Assembly: GCA_958450365.1 (NCBI GenBank)
Contig: CAUEEP010000864.1
Location: forward strand, 1 to 64,000
Direction of reading: 5' to 3'
Origin: Mesorhabditis belari
Lineage: Eukaryota > Nematoda > Chromadorea > Rhabditida > Rhabditidae
Length of the DNA: 64,000 bases
Shown: piece after piece, positions 1 through 11,811 of the stretch
Numbering within the stretch: position 1 is the first letter of the stretch
Layout: each line of letters starts with the position of its first letter
Translations under genes and position numbers: made by a program
Notes under the pieces: model-generated
Told to the model about the DNA's origin: nothing
Databases searched by the model: none
Seen by the model: the letters and a program-made list of their open reading frames with translations, nothing else

Positions 1-1230
1 TTCAAACTTACTAATAAAATAATTTGTTCCATGGTGTTTTTGGCACCCCGGACGATCACCACAAAGCAAAGTGTATGGTTCTTATCGCAGGCATATCTCT
101 ACGAGAAGGGCTTCACTTTGCGAATCCAGAACACGAAGTTAAAGAAGTTCTATCTTTGGCAGGTCAAAATCATGTCCGAAAGTTGCACATATAAATGGCT
201 TTATCTTAACATTTCTCTTCTATCTTAACATTTCTCTTTCAGTTTCTACGGCATCGGCGAGCTCCCACGAAAGTCAATTTGTCACTATTTGACGACGACC
301 GTCGACCCGGTGTGCTGATCTGCTGACTTTCAAATGTATCCCGTTGGATAGACTATGCCCCGCGTTCCGTCTAGCGTTCTCCACAACATAAGTTGGAGTA
401 TCTTTGATTTTTAGTTGAAAGTTTAGATGAGGAACATCTCGGTTAAGCTGGAAGACAAATAGGGACGATTGCGATTAAGTATTAAAGTCCGCTGATGTTT
501 GAATGACTCAGCATGAGCCTCAAATATCTTAATATCTTAATAAAAATAAATTCTGACGCATGAAAATTCGCCTGTCTGGAAAAAAGATATTACGCTGGAA
601 ATTGTAAAACGAGCAAGACCCTTATTGCTTGACGTGTTCACCCAAAAAGTGCATTTCTATTCGATACCCATCCTTTTTGCATGCTAACTTTCGGCTCAAA
701 TATCTTATGTTGGACTAGTCAATTAAATATTCTGAATATTATAAGATTATATAGTAGAATCAGATGCCCATTCCTCCTTTTGCTGTCCCCTTTACCGTAC
801 CTTCCCCATTCATGTCTTTTCTTGGCTCCGCGTCACCTGCTTTCACTCCGGCAATGGGTAACCTTCATATCTTATGTGGTATCTGTCTGTTTTGTATCCT
901 GTTTTTTCGATTGTCCTCTCATTTTTTCGAAAAATCGAAAAAAGTCAATCAAGCACGTCTGGTGGCATTAAATCAATCGCTGGTATCATAATCAAACACT
1001 CCTTTTCCTCGTCACTTGGTATGATTCTGCAATCGATCCTTTTAGTGCAAATTTTGGGGATTCTTCTGGATCAGTTTGTATCGGTGTTTTTTTGGAAGGT
1101 GGGTTCAATGAAGAACGGTTGAGAAGGAGAAATTAACGAGCGAACACAAAGAATGGAACCACAACATCTCGGTCTTGTAATGATACATCAACCCGATCCG
1201 GTGGAGAGGAAACAACAGTTTAACAAACGA
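1..1230. repeat. Inverted segmental duplicate of 28980-30020
   Basis: Reading this segment forward matches the reverse strand of 28980-30020, with many small indels. It carries, in order, the helicase fragment, a low-complexity AT-rich stretch, a hydrophobic ORF (681-971) and a Ser/Thr-rich exon-like stretch near 1110-1205. The copy here is the more decayed one: the helicase frame ends early, and the Ser/Thr exon differs by single-base changes. Apart from these remnants I see no gene. Confidence 0.8.
50..318 (+). pseudogene. ASCC3/BRR2-type helicase fragment, degenerate copy
   Basis: A splice acceptor (TTTCAG ending at 242) opens an exon reading FYGIGELPRKSICHYLTTTV, which stops at a TGA at 316-318. 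The same exon in the inverted copy at 29596-29800 continues much further, so this copy is truncated by sequence change. Upstream, around 50-160, the words ITTKQS and NPEH survive in different frames, where the other copy has TITTKQSVMEYIAGTYLY. The family (Ski2-like helicases with a winged helix before a Sec63 domain, such as ASCC3 and BRR2) unwinds nucleic acid using ATP. No helicase motor motifs are present, so this fragment cannot be active. The family call rests on the better copy. Confidence 0.6.
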
Positions 1231-2089
1231 TAACCTCCCCTTTATCTATCTTTATGTCTACCCTTACCATTTAGCCTTGATTTGTTTCAGGAGAGCCCCA
1301 GTGACAGATTTGCTATTGCTGTAGAATCGAAATTTGTAGAACACGTCTGCTCTTCCGTCATAAGCTAAATCTAGTTTAATTTAGATCGGCTTACCCAGGT
1401 TATGAAGATTTCTTGTAAACTTTACTGTGAAACAAGCAGGAGCCAACGACTTGACAGTGTCTTTTGAAGATCTGTTGTTTTCTCAAAACTCGTTGGGATT
1501 TGTTTTATTCGCTCAATTGGTCATATATACCTCAATTCGATCGATGATCGTCACTTTCATACGTCCCAGGGTAATAAAGCTTTCACAATTCATAAATTCC
1601 AGATTTTTCTGAATAAGCAGATTCAGTTTTCAGATGTACGAAGCAGGACAACGACCTCGAGTCTCGAGGAATCGGGCAATAAGTGGTGATGCTTTGAAGA
1701 AAAGAATCAGGAAGACGTCTTTAAAGGACGCTTTTCCATTTCTCTTGGAAATACTATTAATCATTGACATTTACCATTGAAAATTTAACTTTGTTTTTAA
1801 TTTTACTCGGAAAATAATTTGATTTTTCGATCGAAAGGTTTGATTTCGAATCAAATGTTTATTATGGTAGTTTTAAAACAACACCTTATTCTTAAATATT
1901 GTAGAAAGAACTCTAGGTCAAAAAATAAAATGATCTAAATCTTCTGAATAATCAATGACTTTTGCAGTCCTTTGTATAGAATCCAGAAGGAAGTTTTTGG
2001 CTTAGAAACAGTTAAGAACAAGCATTAAGAACAAAAGCTAGAAGAAAAGGATAAGGTTGTAGGTTAACATTTAGAATGTCGAGTCCCAC
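1231..2089. other. No certain gene; one weak ORF and degenerate R1 end
   Basis: An ORF at 1427-1612 (61 codons, hydrophobic middle) is followed by a possible donor near 1570; I recognise no family and would not call it a gene. From about 1640 to 2085 the sequence is a diverged direct copy of 18340-18790, the end of repeat family R1. Confidence 0.4.
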
Positions 2090-2560
2090 TTGAGCTACAG
2101 AGATCTCGACCACATTTCAGAGATCGGTGCTTGGCCTCACAATTCATTACACGGAATCAGGGCAAACAATCGATCGAATCCCATTCATCGGACATGCGAC
2201 AACAACAACAACTCCAGCCACCACTCCAACAGTTCTCTTAATGCACAGCCCACAGCATGTTGTTTTGAAAACATTAATCTCTACTTAATATTGAACTCGT
2301 CTTTCATGGTGATCTTTTTCTTCTCGGTTCAAGAATCTCTCGCCCTTGTTATCTTTTCCTTACCAGTTGTTTTTGTTTCAGACCTTGTATTTGGGATGGC
2401 ACGATTATTTTATCAAATTCTTCCTCCATTTTTCCCTCCATTGTTTCATGGTTTCCATAAAACAATTCATCTATTGCGTGCAAACTTTAATCTCTTCATG
2501 TCTTAGAACGAAATGGAGGATATATGCTTTAGGGTTGATAGATTGACGGTAAATAAGTAA
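2090..2560. repeat. Dispersed repeat shared with 32108-32400
   Basis: The segment from about 2080 to 2360 is a direct, diverged copy of 32108-32380 (shared words include CAAACAATCGATCGAATC and CATGGTGATCTTTTTCTTC). Here the 32135 reading frame is broken and one stretch has become CAA/CAC-rich. The start of this repeat also forms the end of R1 copies at about 18775 and 63600. No gene is supported. Confidence 0.65.
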
Positions 2561-3479
2561 ATACTGTAATAGTACCCAACCCCAGACCTGACAGTGCGAT
2601 TATTTAGTCTGTGCGGGTTTGGATAGTCATAACTTTGGAAGGGATGTGTGATTTTTTTGATCATTTTATCATTATCGGACTTGCGTTTTATAAGTACAAA
2701 GCTATTTTCGGACATCAGCGATAAGTGAGTACTGTTTTAATCGTTTTTTTTCGGTTGGTTAAATACAAGGAAAACCAAGAGCATGCCGACAAAAACGATA
2801 CGTTGTGATCCGGTGGAAACCAGTAATCCAAATCCCTTCTACCATTTCCCCAAGACGATGAGATAAAGCATTGATATTAATCCAAGTATCTTCTTTTCTT
2901 ACTCTTTTTGCTCGTGACCAAAAATGTGCCAGACGAACAGCTTAGACGTTTTGAACGAACGACCGTACGATATTTGCTTATTTATCTTCTAAAATTTCTA
3001 GCTGGCCGCCTCCTTTCACTATACTGCTGACCAGATTGACCTTGCAAGATGGTTTGCGGGAAGCAGCTCTTCAGGTAGAGAGGTAAAGAGAGCAATTGGG
3101 GAGAGCAGGTAAACAGGAAAGAGGTAGGGACCTGAAACGAAACGGAAAAGTTAGCTCAAACCGGCGCTGTTTTTATGATCTGAAACCGGTGTCTAGAGAA
3201 AGCATTGGTTGGCTGCCAGCCACAGAAACCTGTTGAGTAGAATTCTTTTGTACTTTGCATAAATCCAGGTTTGAATCTAGTAGAATGATTCCATGATCTA
3301 AAAGATTTCTAATAGGGAAAAGATTGGCAGAAGAAGAGGAAAGTTTGGCTGGCGACCTGACTCAGTCAGGTCAGGTGCAGAGCTGGCTGGCTAGGCTCAG
3401 GGTCTGCCTGCCGAGTCTAGGCTCGAGAATTTTCAGATTTCAAATGATCTAAGCTAGAAGCTTAGATCAGTTCAACCTC
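2561..3479. other. Single-copy spacer, no gene seen
   Basis: I found no other copy of this stretch in the window. It includes a GC-richer part (about 3340-3540) with short imperfect palindromes of CTGGCTGG and TCAGGTCAGG. No convincing ORF. It may hold upstream sequence of the hlh-30-like copy that follows. Confidence 0.4.
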
Positions 3480-5420
3480 AGGCTCACCGCCGGACTCCCC
3501 CAGGCTCGGCAACAATTCACGAAGTCTTCACCTCGCCAGCTCCACTGCTCATCGGAGACGGATCAATTAGTAAGCTCGCGCCGGGGATATAAATATAACT
3601 CTCTGATACCTTAAAGATTATTATTGTTGTGCAGGTATGTGGCTCGTCAAAGGATCATTTCCAGTACCAGTAAATCGGATTTCTACCGTGAAAGAAGGAC
3701 ATTTTCTGGGCCGGGTGAGTCCATTTCCCATTTCATTCATAATTATGAATCAAATCAGAAGTTTTGGAGGTTTTCTAAAACCTGATAAACGGATTTTCAG
3801 TTGACGACGTCGTCCCCCAGTTTCCGTTGAATATTACGACCGAATCAACTATTAGGGCTTTTGTTTGCCTAATGGAGCGCTCCAGTGAGTTAATCAATTA
3901 CAAAACGCTAAATGTTTGCGCGTTGTCCCGAGCCAAATTTAGAGAGATGAAGCTGAACAAGGACGAATCTCGAAACATCATGACTACATTCGACAATTTA
4001 CGAGATCCGAGATGTAAGTGAAAGAAAAAACTTTTATGCAAAGAAGAGCTTTCAGAGCATGGTCCCCGCCACTGTAATAAATGGTGGAAAACGCTGCGAA
4101 GCACTACGCCGATCGAGTCAGGGTGAGTGGAGATAAGCTGGGCTTGGCAGCGGATTGAACCTGCGGCATGTTCAATTCAATGTCCCTCCGCTGTGGTATG
4201 GACGATGAAATGTTTTATTTGAAAAATGCGTCTGCTAGCGCGTCATCAGCTCCCCTTGTTTTTGAGTTTAAACTATTAGTGTTACTTATTTTCTGAAAGC
4301 TCTTTTCAAGGGGCTACACAATGATAATATTAATATTTAGGGATACGGTAAAGACAAGGGAGTTACAGATAACGCGAAAGTGACGATCTTTTTTAAAACA
4401 TGAGATTTCGTGCCCAGTAGTAGATACCCGTTAAACCATTCTACTAAATAAAGATGGAATAATTAAAAGATACCCATTCTAACCACTCAATTCTAAGGGC
4501 TCGGGACATCTTGAAAATAAGCAACGCATAAGCGCTATCTGCAGCCAACCATCCCCTCCGCGCTCCTCGACCAATCAAACAGAATCAAAGAGGAGGTGAA
4601 ATCAAACCCATGGGATCACTTGCAAGTGATCGCTCAACTCCTTCTCTTAGAGACTCCAATCTAATCGACTCCCGATTGGATGCCTCAAAGATCCAACTTG
4701 GTACAGACTGAACTAGTACTAGGACCCTAAATTTATGTTCTTGTTTTTGCTCTTATTCTCTATTTTTGATCCTCATCAGGTTTTATTCACAACTCTCTGA
4801 CACGGCAGCTACGGATCATCTACACCTGGGATTGAATCCTTATGGGATTCAGATCGTCCTTTGAAACAGTCCACCAAGTTATCGGGCTGTATGGAGGTGG
4901 AGGACCCATGGGACATCAAGCAAAGCATTTGTCTGATATATTCTATTGATTGTTTACAGTATTGTAGCTAAAGTTAGTGTCAAAATAGAAGCAGAAAAAT
5001 GGTCGAATTTGGTTTGCAAAGTAGGGCTTCAGTAGCTTATTGTAGAAGTAGAAGCAAAGTAGTAGAAGTAGAAGTAGGAAGCAATTCAATACATTCAGTA
5101 TCCCCAGCCCCGACAGTCAAAGGATGCACCACGGGCCATTCCCCGATTTGATCACAGGTGGTGTCTTGCGAGGTAGGATTGAGATATAGATAAAACAATA
5201 TATATCATTCTATTGAAATCTCCTAAACCTAATATCTAAATCCTAGGATCTACATTTAAATATGAAATATCTAATATGCTCTGCATACTGTAATCCACTC
5301 CTCCACTCGGACCGTTAATGTCACAAGGCCAGGCTGTCATCAAACACTTGCCGTCAGCCAGATAGTATGGTCTCTCGTGGAATCCCACAGAATTTCAGGT
5401 ACGATGAAGAGAAATGGAGT
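3480..5420 (+). pseudogene. hlh-30: hlh-30-like (MITF/TFE) bHLH-zip gene, decayed copy A
   Basis: This is a direct duplicate of the clearer copy at 58640-60440. MITF/TFE factors are nuclear bHLH-leucine-zipper proteins that bind E-box DNA as dimers and control lysosome and autophagy genes (HLH-30 in C. elegans). Visible remains: an exon reading about IHEVFTSPAPLLIGDGSIS before a donor near 3569; a basic-region exon (3655-3717) with the equivalent of DFYRERR; an exon after the acceptor at 3800 where, allowing a one-base loss, the arginine run of the basic region and then NI-D-RI are seen; MKLNKDESR at 3948-3974; and a leucine-zipper piece KTLRSTTPIES near 4085-4120. Several one-base indels and stops break the frame. 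It keeps the basic-region arginines that copy B has lost. The exon upstream of 3655 is inference. Confidence 0.7.
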
Positions 5421-7740
5421 ATGTTGTATGCAATATAGAAACATGCGATACTTTGCTCCCTAGAAGTCGGAAAATGTTGATTCTAAGCCTTGTTTAGATT
5501 ATCCTAGACTACCTGAAGATGACCACCATTGGCTGTACAGTCAATAGCGTTTAGAATCCAAGGGTACTGTACTGTAGTTAAGTCAGCCTTAGAGTACTGT
5601 GGTCCGAAGATATGTAAAACCGAATATTTCTTACGCTTTGTTTCTACAACATGTTTTAAGTTGTTTTCAGGGCACTTGGGGACCCCAGTCCAGCTGTTTA
5701 GAAGATATCTGATATTTAGGGTTTATACCTATCCTTGAATTCCTCAATTTTTAGTCCCCGACCCGAACACCATCATTTTTGATGTGACCTGCTTTTGACC
5801 CCCCGGATATTTTGGAGACTTCCTTGCTGCACCGGGTTCAGGCATCCTGACAAACGCTGTACATAAGTGTGTCGGATTTTCATTCAAAGATTCATTACGC
5901 ATTTTCGTTCCCAATACTAATGAAACTTGTTTCATTTTTACTCGCCTATATTTTATTAATAAATCTTTAAAATATCTCTTATATACAAACTCTATAAGAT
6001 CTTATGCTGAATAAAATAAACATCTCTTATACTAATTATTTTAAATTTGCTTTTAAATTTTAAATTAAAATTGCTCTAAAATCCTGGTTCCCCCCTTGTA
6101 AAAGAATAAAGTCAAAATCTGCTGGCTTTTCATTGGATTTTTTGATTTCGATATATACCTTTTCTAGCATCTTCCCTCTCATTCTCTTCCATTCTCGATC
6201 GCGCCGATTGCACGCCAATCCCAATATGGACTATTCATGAAAAACTCTGCTTGCCATTTAAACATCCAACAAACCTTGGCACGTGAGTGACCTCTAGAAA
6301 GAAAATTAGTGAGAAAGAATGAATAAACGTAGGTCTATGCAAAAGGTTGAAAATTGGATGGAGTCAGACTTCTCCAAGTGATAGATTTCCATGATTTGGA
6401 TATCAACTAAGCATTCTTTGGTGATGATAATTTTTAAATTTTGGTTGACTGTTGTTTGTAGCAAAATAGTCAAATAAATTGGTATAAAACTTCTGAACTA
6501 CATTATAGTTTTCCCTTTAGCTCAATTTTAGTCTGATTTTTGAGGCTTGTGATTTGCAGATTGAATTTGGCTAAAATTGAGCTGATCAATTGAAAGCTAG
6601 TCAGTTTGAACATTAATTTTCAAACTAGAGGACCTCCTGGAAACCAGAATTAGTGAGAGAAGACTCTAGTACAAGAAGAAGTACAGTACAAGCTACGAAG
6701 CTGAAGCATGGATAAGTAAGTTTATGCAGACCTTGACAAAAGATTGGATGGAGTCGAACTTCTCCAGGAAACAGAATTCAGCAGTGGTAGTTGGCTTCTT
6801 TGGTGAATGACTAATGTTTTAAATTTGATTGACTGTTTTTGTAGCAAACTAATCAGTACAAATTCGCGTAAAACTTCTAATAATATAGCTAATGTACGTC
6901 GATTTTTCAAATACCATCGAGTACCGGGCGATAATCACCGGATTCTTTTGTTTTACAAAACTCTGTAAACAGCTTCTTGGCTTAATCAAATTTGTTTTAG
7001 TTGCAAAGAAGAAGTTTTCCTTGTCTTCTGCACTTGTTGCTGTCCTGTCAACGATTTTTTTAATTTTTTAGTTCAAAACACCAACGATCCCCAAAAACAT
7101 CACTTTTCTTTTAGTGGAAAACGGAAAAGTATAAAACCGCACAGGCTGTGGATTCTTTAGAGAAATTTTAAAACAAAGATGAGATATTTTGGAATATCGA
7201 GTCAATTGACAATGTTCTATGAAGAAACAACATTTGATTAAAGTGGATTGGCAAGTGGATACTTAGACGAGGTGGGACTTTGTAAGCACTTTGTCTAAGG
7301 CAACATTGGAACAAGATGAGAAGACAGCCAGGTGGAGGTGAATGATTGGACTCAAGAATTAGGCCTTAGGTAAGTGAAACTCAACTAGGACTACGACATT
7401 TGGTCTGATGGATTTTAAGGAAACCAGTTTGAAATGCTGAGGATTTGGAGGATTCCGGTTTAGAACTGGCTGTCAATTGGAGCACATCGTCGGGGTTCCG
7501 TGAATACGATGCTGACGGGATTTGCTCGGTTGATGGGCATCTGTGGGAGCGAATCACATGGGATCTCGGGACCTCAGCGCCTAGAAATTGGAGATGTATA
7601 AAGTATAGATGAACTTTGATTATCAACCGATTAACAGCTGGAGTTGCATTAAGTTTGATCAAGTTTATCTTAGCCCTTATTGACTATCAATGAGCCGATA
7701 AAATGAAGGAATTGGCAAGGAAAAGTTGTTAAAATCTTCC
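3640..7740. repeat. 4-kb direct segmental duplicate of 58640-62540
   Basis: The order is the same in both copies: hlh-30-like exons, an AGTAGAAGTAGAAGC microsatellite (5040-5090 here, 60060-60115 there), a block ending near 5420, a stretch repeating TGCACGCCAATC-CAATATGG, then the R1 family. From 5420 to 7740 there is no gene; the listed ORFs differ between copies. Indels of tens to hundreds of bases separate the two copies, so the duplication is not recent. Confidence 0.8.
6980..7740 (-). repeat. R1 repeat family, copy 1 (partial)
   Basis: This matches 61740-62520 in the same orientation and 19650-20330 in inverse. It holds the minus-strand R1 reading frame (7381-7662) with the words LNATPAVNRLIIKVH and LQFLGAEVPRSHVIRS, here with frame changes relative to 62237-62614. 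Further R1 pieces continue at 8640-8960 (inverted) and 9230-9540. Confidence 0.75.
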
Positions 7741-8639
7741 CCTGCTTTGCAATTTTAATTTTAGAATCAATTTTTAAAAAAAAGGCCTCCGAGACTCCGA
7801 GGGAAGACCTTCCTCGAGGAAGAAGCACAGCTCACTGATCGTTTTTTGCTGAAAAAGCTTGGACTTATTACCGTGATACAACACCTTCTAACAGCTTATA
7901 CCCTTTGTTTTATTTGGTCGAGTTCTGTATTATATTTTTGACACCACTGTGCACTTTTGGATAAGTTTTTGAACTTAGAAGGGAACGATGAAGATTTTGC
8001 AATCGTGAAATGAAAAAGAACGGAACTCCTGTTAGTCATATAAAACAAATTAGGTCAGCAAAAGGGATTTCCCGCTTTCGCGAGATCTTTTTGGATGAAG
8101 ATAAGCCGCAAAAAAGGTTGACATCTAGAATCTCAAAAGAATCGTGAGATTCGGGCAAATATTACTGTAGGGAAAAAATTGAAGGACCTCTAGGACCTCC
8201 GAAAACAGTAAAAGAGTCTTGAGTAGCTTTTAATGCAATTTGGGATCAGATAAAGCTTTGGGTTTTTGGTTGGGTGACATTCTAAAAGCAAGCAAAGCTT
8301 TCGAAATGAAAAAGGAGCGGGACTCTTGTTGGTCAGATAACCAAATTAGGTTACCAGAGAAGGATTTCCACTTTAGGAGGAGATTTGTTTTTGGATAGGC
8401 CGCAAAGGTTTCATTTCCGAAGAATCGTGTTGGTTCAGGAAAAAGTGGCAAGATTATTGTAAAAGAAAATTCGGGACTAGTTTTACTTTCCAGGGCCTTC
8501 CAGTTTTACCTAATTTTCCACCTAGCAAACCATCCTATCAACCACAAACGCACAGCTCAACCATCCATCTCGGAAGAATCGAAAACAGTAAGAGAATCAT
8601 ATCTCCGTAATTCAAAATCTTTTACGTAATCCCCAACAA
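7741..8639. repeat. Two diverged tandem units, no gene
   Basis: About 7995-8210 and 8290-8470 are diverged tandem copies of a unit, sharing GAAATGAAAAAG, CAAATTAGGT and GGATTTCC in the same order. The minus-strand ORF at 8230-8451 lies in the second unit and is closed in the first, so it is probably not coding. Confidence 0.5.
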
Positions 8640-9540
8640 TTTACTGACCGAATGTGCTTCTTCCTCGAGTCTCGGATGTCATTTGACGAAAGGTAGATTT
8701 TTAAATGAATTCATTACCTTACGAAAATCTCTTTGCTTGCCAGATCCTTTATTTCTTTCTTCATAATGTTTCAAAGAAGGTTAAGATAGTCGTGATAGCC
8801 AATAAGGCTTAAGTTGATAAACTTGATCAAACTTAATCAACTCCAGCTGTTAACCGGCTGATAATCGAATTTTATCTACGCTTTACTCATCTCCAATTTC
8901 TAGGTTCTTAGCTCCCAAATTTCATGTGATTCGCTCTACAGATGCCCATCAACCGGAGAAAATGTTAAGAAAAGCAAGAAAAATCAAAGAAAATATCAAG
9001 AGAAACAAGAAAAAACAAGAAAAAACAAAGGAAAATGTCAAGAGAAACCAAGAATCTCAAGCTCTAAAAGTGGAAATCATTTCAATTTTATTCCTTTCTA
9101 GCTAAAATTTTCGAATTTTACCTCAAATCTTGACACTTTTAAGAGTTTTCAGAGTTTCGAGTTTCCAAAAAAGAATCATTTCCGAAATTTCTCGTAAAAA
9201 ACAGTAAAAGAAACCGTTAAAGCTTGTAGATTTCGTTTCTTTCTCTCAAAAACCAAATTTCCCTGTTGAAACTTCCATTGATTTTTTGCTATTACTAAGC
9301 TAATTAAAATTTGATTTTTAATTAATTTCAATTGTTTTTTTGACGTCAGTAATGGAAAGCATAGGAAAAGACGGGTGTTATTTTAAAGCAAAACGTCTGG
9401 AATGACTTGTGATAGAAAAAAGGAAAGCTTCTAATGAGAAAAAAGGAAGAGATTATTGCATTGTCACAGATTCAATTTGAGTCGAGACTTTGAAATTCCC
9501 ATTGTATTGGATGGAGGATTGGAGGATGAAAGACCTGGGG
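8640..9540. repeat. R1 fragments in mixed orientation
   Basis: 8650-8960 corresponds to the plus-strand orientation of R1 (compare 19610-19860). 9230-9540 corresponds to 37230-37520, the opposite end of R1. Between them 8960-9230 is rich in AAGAAA/AAAACA runs. No gene seen. Confidence 0.6.
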
Positions 9541-10039
9541 ATTGTTCGGGTTTTGTTCAAGCTGAGTTCATTTTCGTTCGATCGAGTTAGAGTCAGAAAA
9601 GCCGAGTTTCATGATGTGCCCAAGTCTGTATAATAATAGATTGACAAGTTGAAAGTTGCCGAATCTACTCATTTACCTTTAGGGAAATATTGCGGGCCAA
9701 TTAATCTACAGTTTCTACCAATAATATGGCCCATTTATTCTCTAAAACCGAGTTTTCATAATTGTGCGTCAGCCTATAGTATAGTAGACGTTTAAGGTAA
9801 TGTGCATGGCATTTTAAAGAGAAAAACACTTGTTTAGTACTTGCTTATTCCTTTTTAATACACTTGTTTAGTAGTTTTGTATTATTGAGTATATTACCTC
9901 ATGAAGATGATCCATCACAAAAAGTATCCTCAAAAGGACTTTTCGTCGATGCTCGAACACCGATTCAATCCGGTCCACAAATGATATCCGGTGTGCCAGG
10001 ATCCACTAAGTTTTGCACAACACAAGTTTTCCGTAACTC
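9541..10039 (+). repeat. 500-bp R1 insertion, also at 37520-38005
   Basis: This block is nearly identical in direct orientation at 37520-38005 and absent from the R1 copies at 18830 and 63300, so it is an insertion in R1, or a piece of another element joined to it. It contains the exon-like frame described separately. Confidence 0.65.
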
Positions 10040-10055
10040 GCTATATCTTTTTTGA
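9864..10055 (+). other. Exon-like ORF of unknown family, two copies
   Basis: The frame contains EDDPSQKVSSKGLFVDARTP followed by IQSGPQMISGVPGSTKFC, a composition that looks like real protein. It is identical in the second copy at 37840 up to TKFCTTQV, where both copies diverge. The junction here is AAG followed by TTTTCC. I do not recognise the family. It is probably a captured exon: no start, promoter or downstream exon is evident. Confidence 0.35.
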
Positions 10056-10930
10056 GTCTTTCGAAAGGTTTGTGCTGGGAGGTGCAACGGAGTATGTAAA
10101 ATTTTTGCTTATTAAAGACGGAAATCGTTTATAGAAGAAAAAGAAAACACTATCGCAGGTGATCTGGCCTCGTTTGATAAGAAAACAAATCGATACGGCA
10201 ACGAACTGTAAACTGTTCTGGCGTTCTTAAAAACAGAACACTTCCGGCAGCAAATAATCGAGAATTTGTTAGGTTGGATAAACTCAGTTCAAACCATTAG
10301 CTTTATTCGAAAAAGGTTAAAACACTATCCCAATAAACCCATAAATATAAATTAACATGACAATGAGGGGCTAATCGTCTTGCTCGCTTGCTGCAGGGAG
10401 CCAACCACGACACTTCTTTTCATCGCACCTATAAATTTTCAAAACAGTAAACCAGAAAATGGATTTTCACTCACCAACATTTGGTCCTTCCTTTCTTTGA
10501 GTTCTTTGGCTTAACGGTTGTAGGATAGTAGTTAAGGGTGAGTTCCTCGCCTAAAAATCATCCAAGTAATATTCGAAAATTATTTATATGTTTTTTTGTA
10601 GAAATCATCCAACGTCGAATGTAATGAGAATCCAAAAATAGAGAGATTTATTTTTGCAGCTTTTAATCTCAAGTGCAAGGGATGAAGTCCGCGATTTACC
10701 TGGCTGCCTAGCAACAGTCCGGTTCTAATGTTTGCTATTGGTTGGGGACTTTTTGTTAGTCTAAAAAGTTGGCCGAAAATTCTTTGGACACTTTGTCATA
10801 AATCTGTTTTTTAAATGAAAAGCTTATGAATTAATTAATAGTTTGCTTGAAATAGAAGATCTTTATTGCTATAAAACGTATAAAAGATATCAAGGGCGAG
10901 AGAATTTGAACCGAGAAAGATTGAAGAAAA
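10040..10930 (-). repeat. Inverted copy of the SET-gene flanks (32370-32690 plus 35525-36080)
   Basis: Reading the minus strand from 10930 down gives the sequence upstream of the SET gene (32370-32690), then jumps directly to the last two SET exons and their 3' flank (35525-36080). About 2.8 kb, nearly the whole gene body, is missing. The breakpoint lies near 10555-10600. Confidence 0.8.
10371..10550 (-). pseudogene. Last two exons of a SUV39-like SET gene, orphan copy
   Basis: The minus strand keeps the penultimate exon (10475-10550, encoding EELTLNYYPTTVKP and on to TKCW) and the last exon (10371-10428, CDEKKCRGWLPAA then stop), with the same splice sites and phases as 35531-35606 and 35655-35712. 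One change near the end turns SEYDD into SEQDD. With no pre-SET or SET core it cannot be an enzyme. Confidence 0.8.
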
Positions 10931-10944
10931 AAATGAAGGGTGCA

Positions 10945-11790
10945 TGAGAGCATCACACTTTAGAGCATCACACTTTCAACAACACATTGGTCGACGAAAG
11001 TGTGCTTGACGACGATGGTATTTTTATCACTGATGACTTGGATGAAGTAACTTGTAAATGGTGTTTTAAAAATTGATTTATTTAGCATGCTCTTTTGGAT
11101 GAAGTGCCCAAAATAAATGAAATTAATCAGCAGAAAGAGGTAAGAGTTTGTGAAGTGAATTTGTTTCGGAATATTTGCCACGAATCTGGCACGAATGAAC
11201 AGAAATTGAAGCTAAAATAACTTTGTCTATTTAGACAGAGCAGAAGTGTGCCGCCGGTGACAATGAAGGGTGCATGAGAAGCCTAAATTTTGAAGACGCT
11301 GAGGATAGCCCAAACATGCACGATGACCAATTAACAATTGAATCGCTGTTTGAAAGAACTGATGAGAAAGAGGAGGTGACCACCGAATGGGCATCGAATA
11401 TTACAGAAATGGACAATTTAACGATTCTTTGCTCAAAACGCAGTGTATTCCTAAATTTAAATATTATGAACTCCTAAATTTACTTCGTCACTCACTTTCT
11501 ATGCTCAAGCATATGTCGAACAAGGTCTGGTACTTCGTTCCCGGAAACCGGCTTTTACATTCCAAACAGAAATATTTGTCTTTCGTTCCGTGGATCATTT
11601 CGTGGAACATGTGGTCAGCATCCGTTTTTACTTCCATTTGACAAAGCTTAACATTTGATGTAAGCGTTAGTTTTTGCTTGTGTTTACCTCAGAGCTTACT
11701 GTCACAACTTGTTGCGGTTGAGCCTGAGGATGCTTCGAAGGGAGAACCTGAAAATTCTGAAAATTTTTTTTAATTTGAGGAGAAAATAAT
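10945..11790 (+). CDS. Hypothetical acidic protein, spliced, partial model
   Basis: Three candidate exons join in phase: one ending VLDDDGIFITDDLDE at 11045, 11086-11139 (HALLDEVPKINEINQQKE), and 11235 onward (CAAGDNEGCMRSLNFEDAED), open to 11477 unless a donor at 11374 is used. A further exon after the acceptor at 11692 reads SLLSQLVAVEPEDASKGEPE. The product would be rich in Asp and Glu, with no membrane segment or known domain. The start is unclear. The word ATGAAGGGTGCATGAGA occurs twice, near 10932 and 11264. It lies beside the orphan SET tail and could be a decayed neighbour gene. Family unknown. Confidence 0.4.
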
Positions 11791-11811
11791 GCGCGTTTTG
11801 AATTCAGCATC

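Noticed and set aside
2090..2506. 138-codon ORF with Asn/His-rich stretch
   Set aside because: It lacks an ATG start, lies in a dispersed repeat whose better copy (32108) uses another frame, and ends in AT-rich hydrophobic codons.
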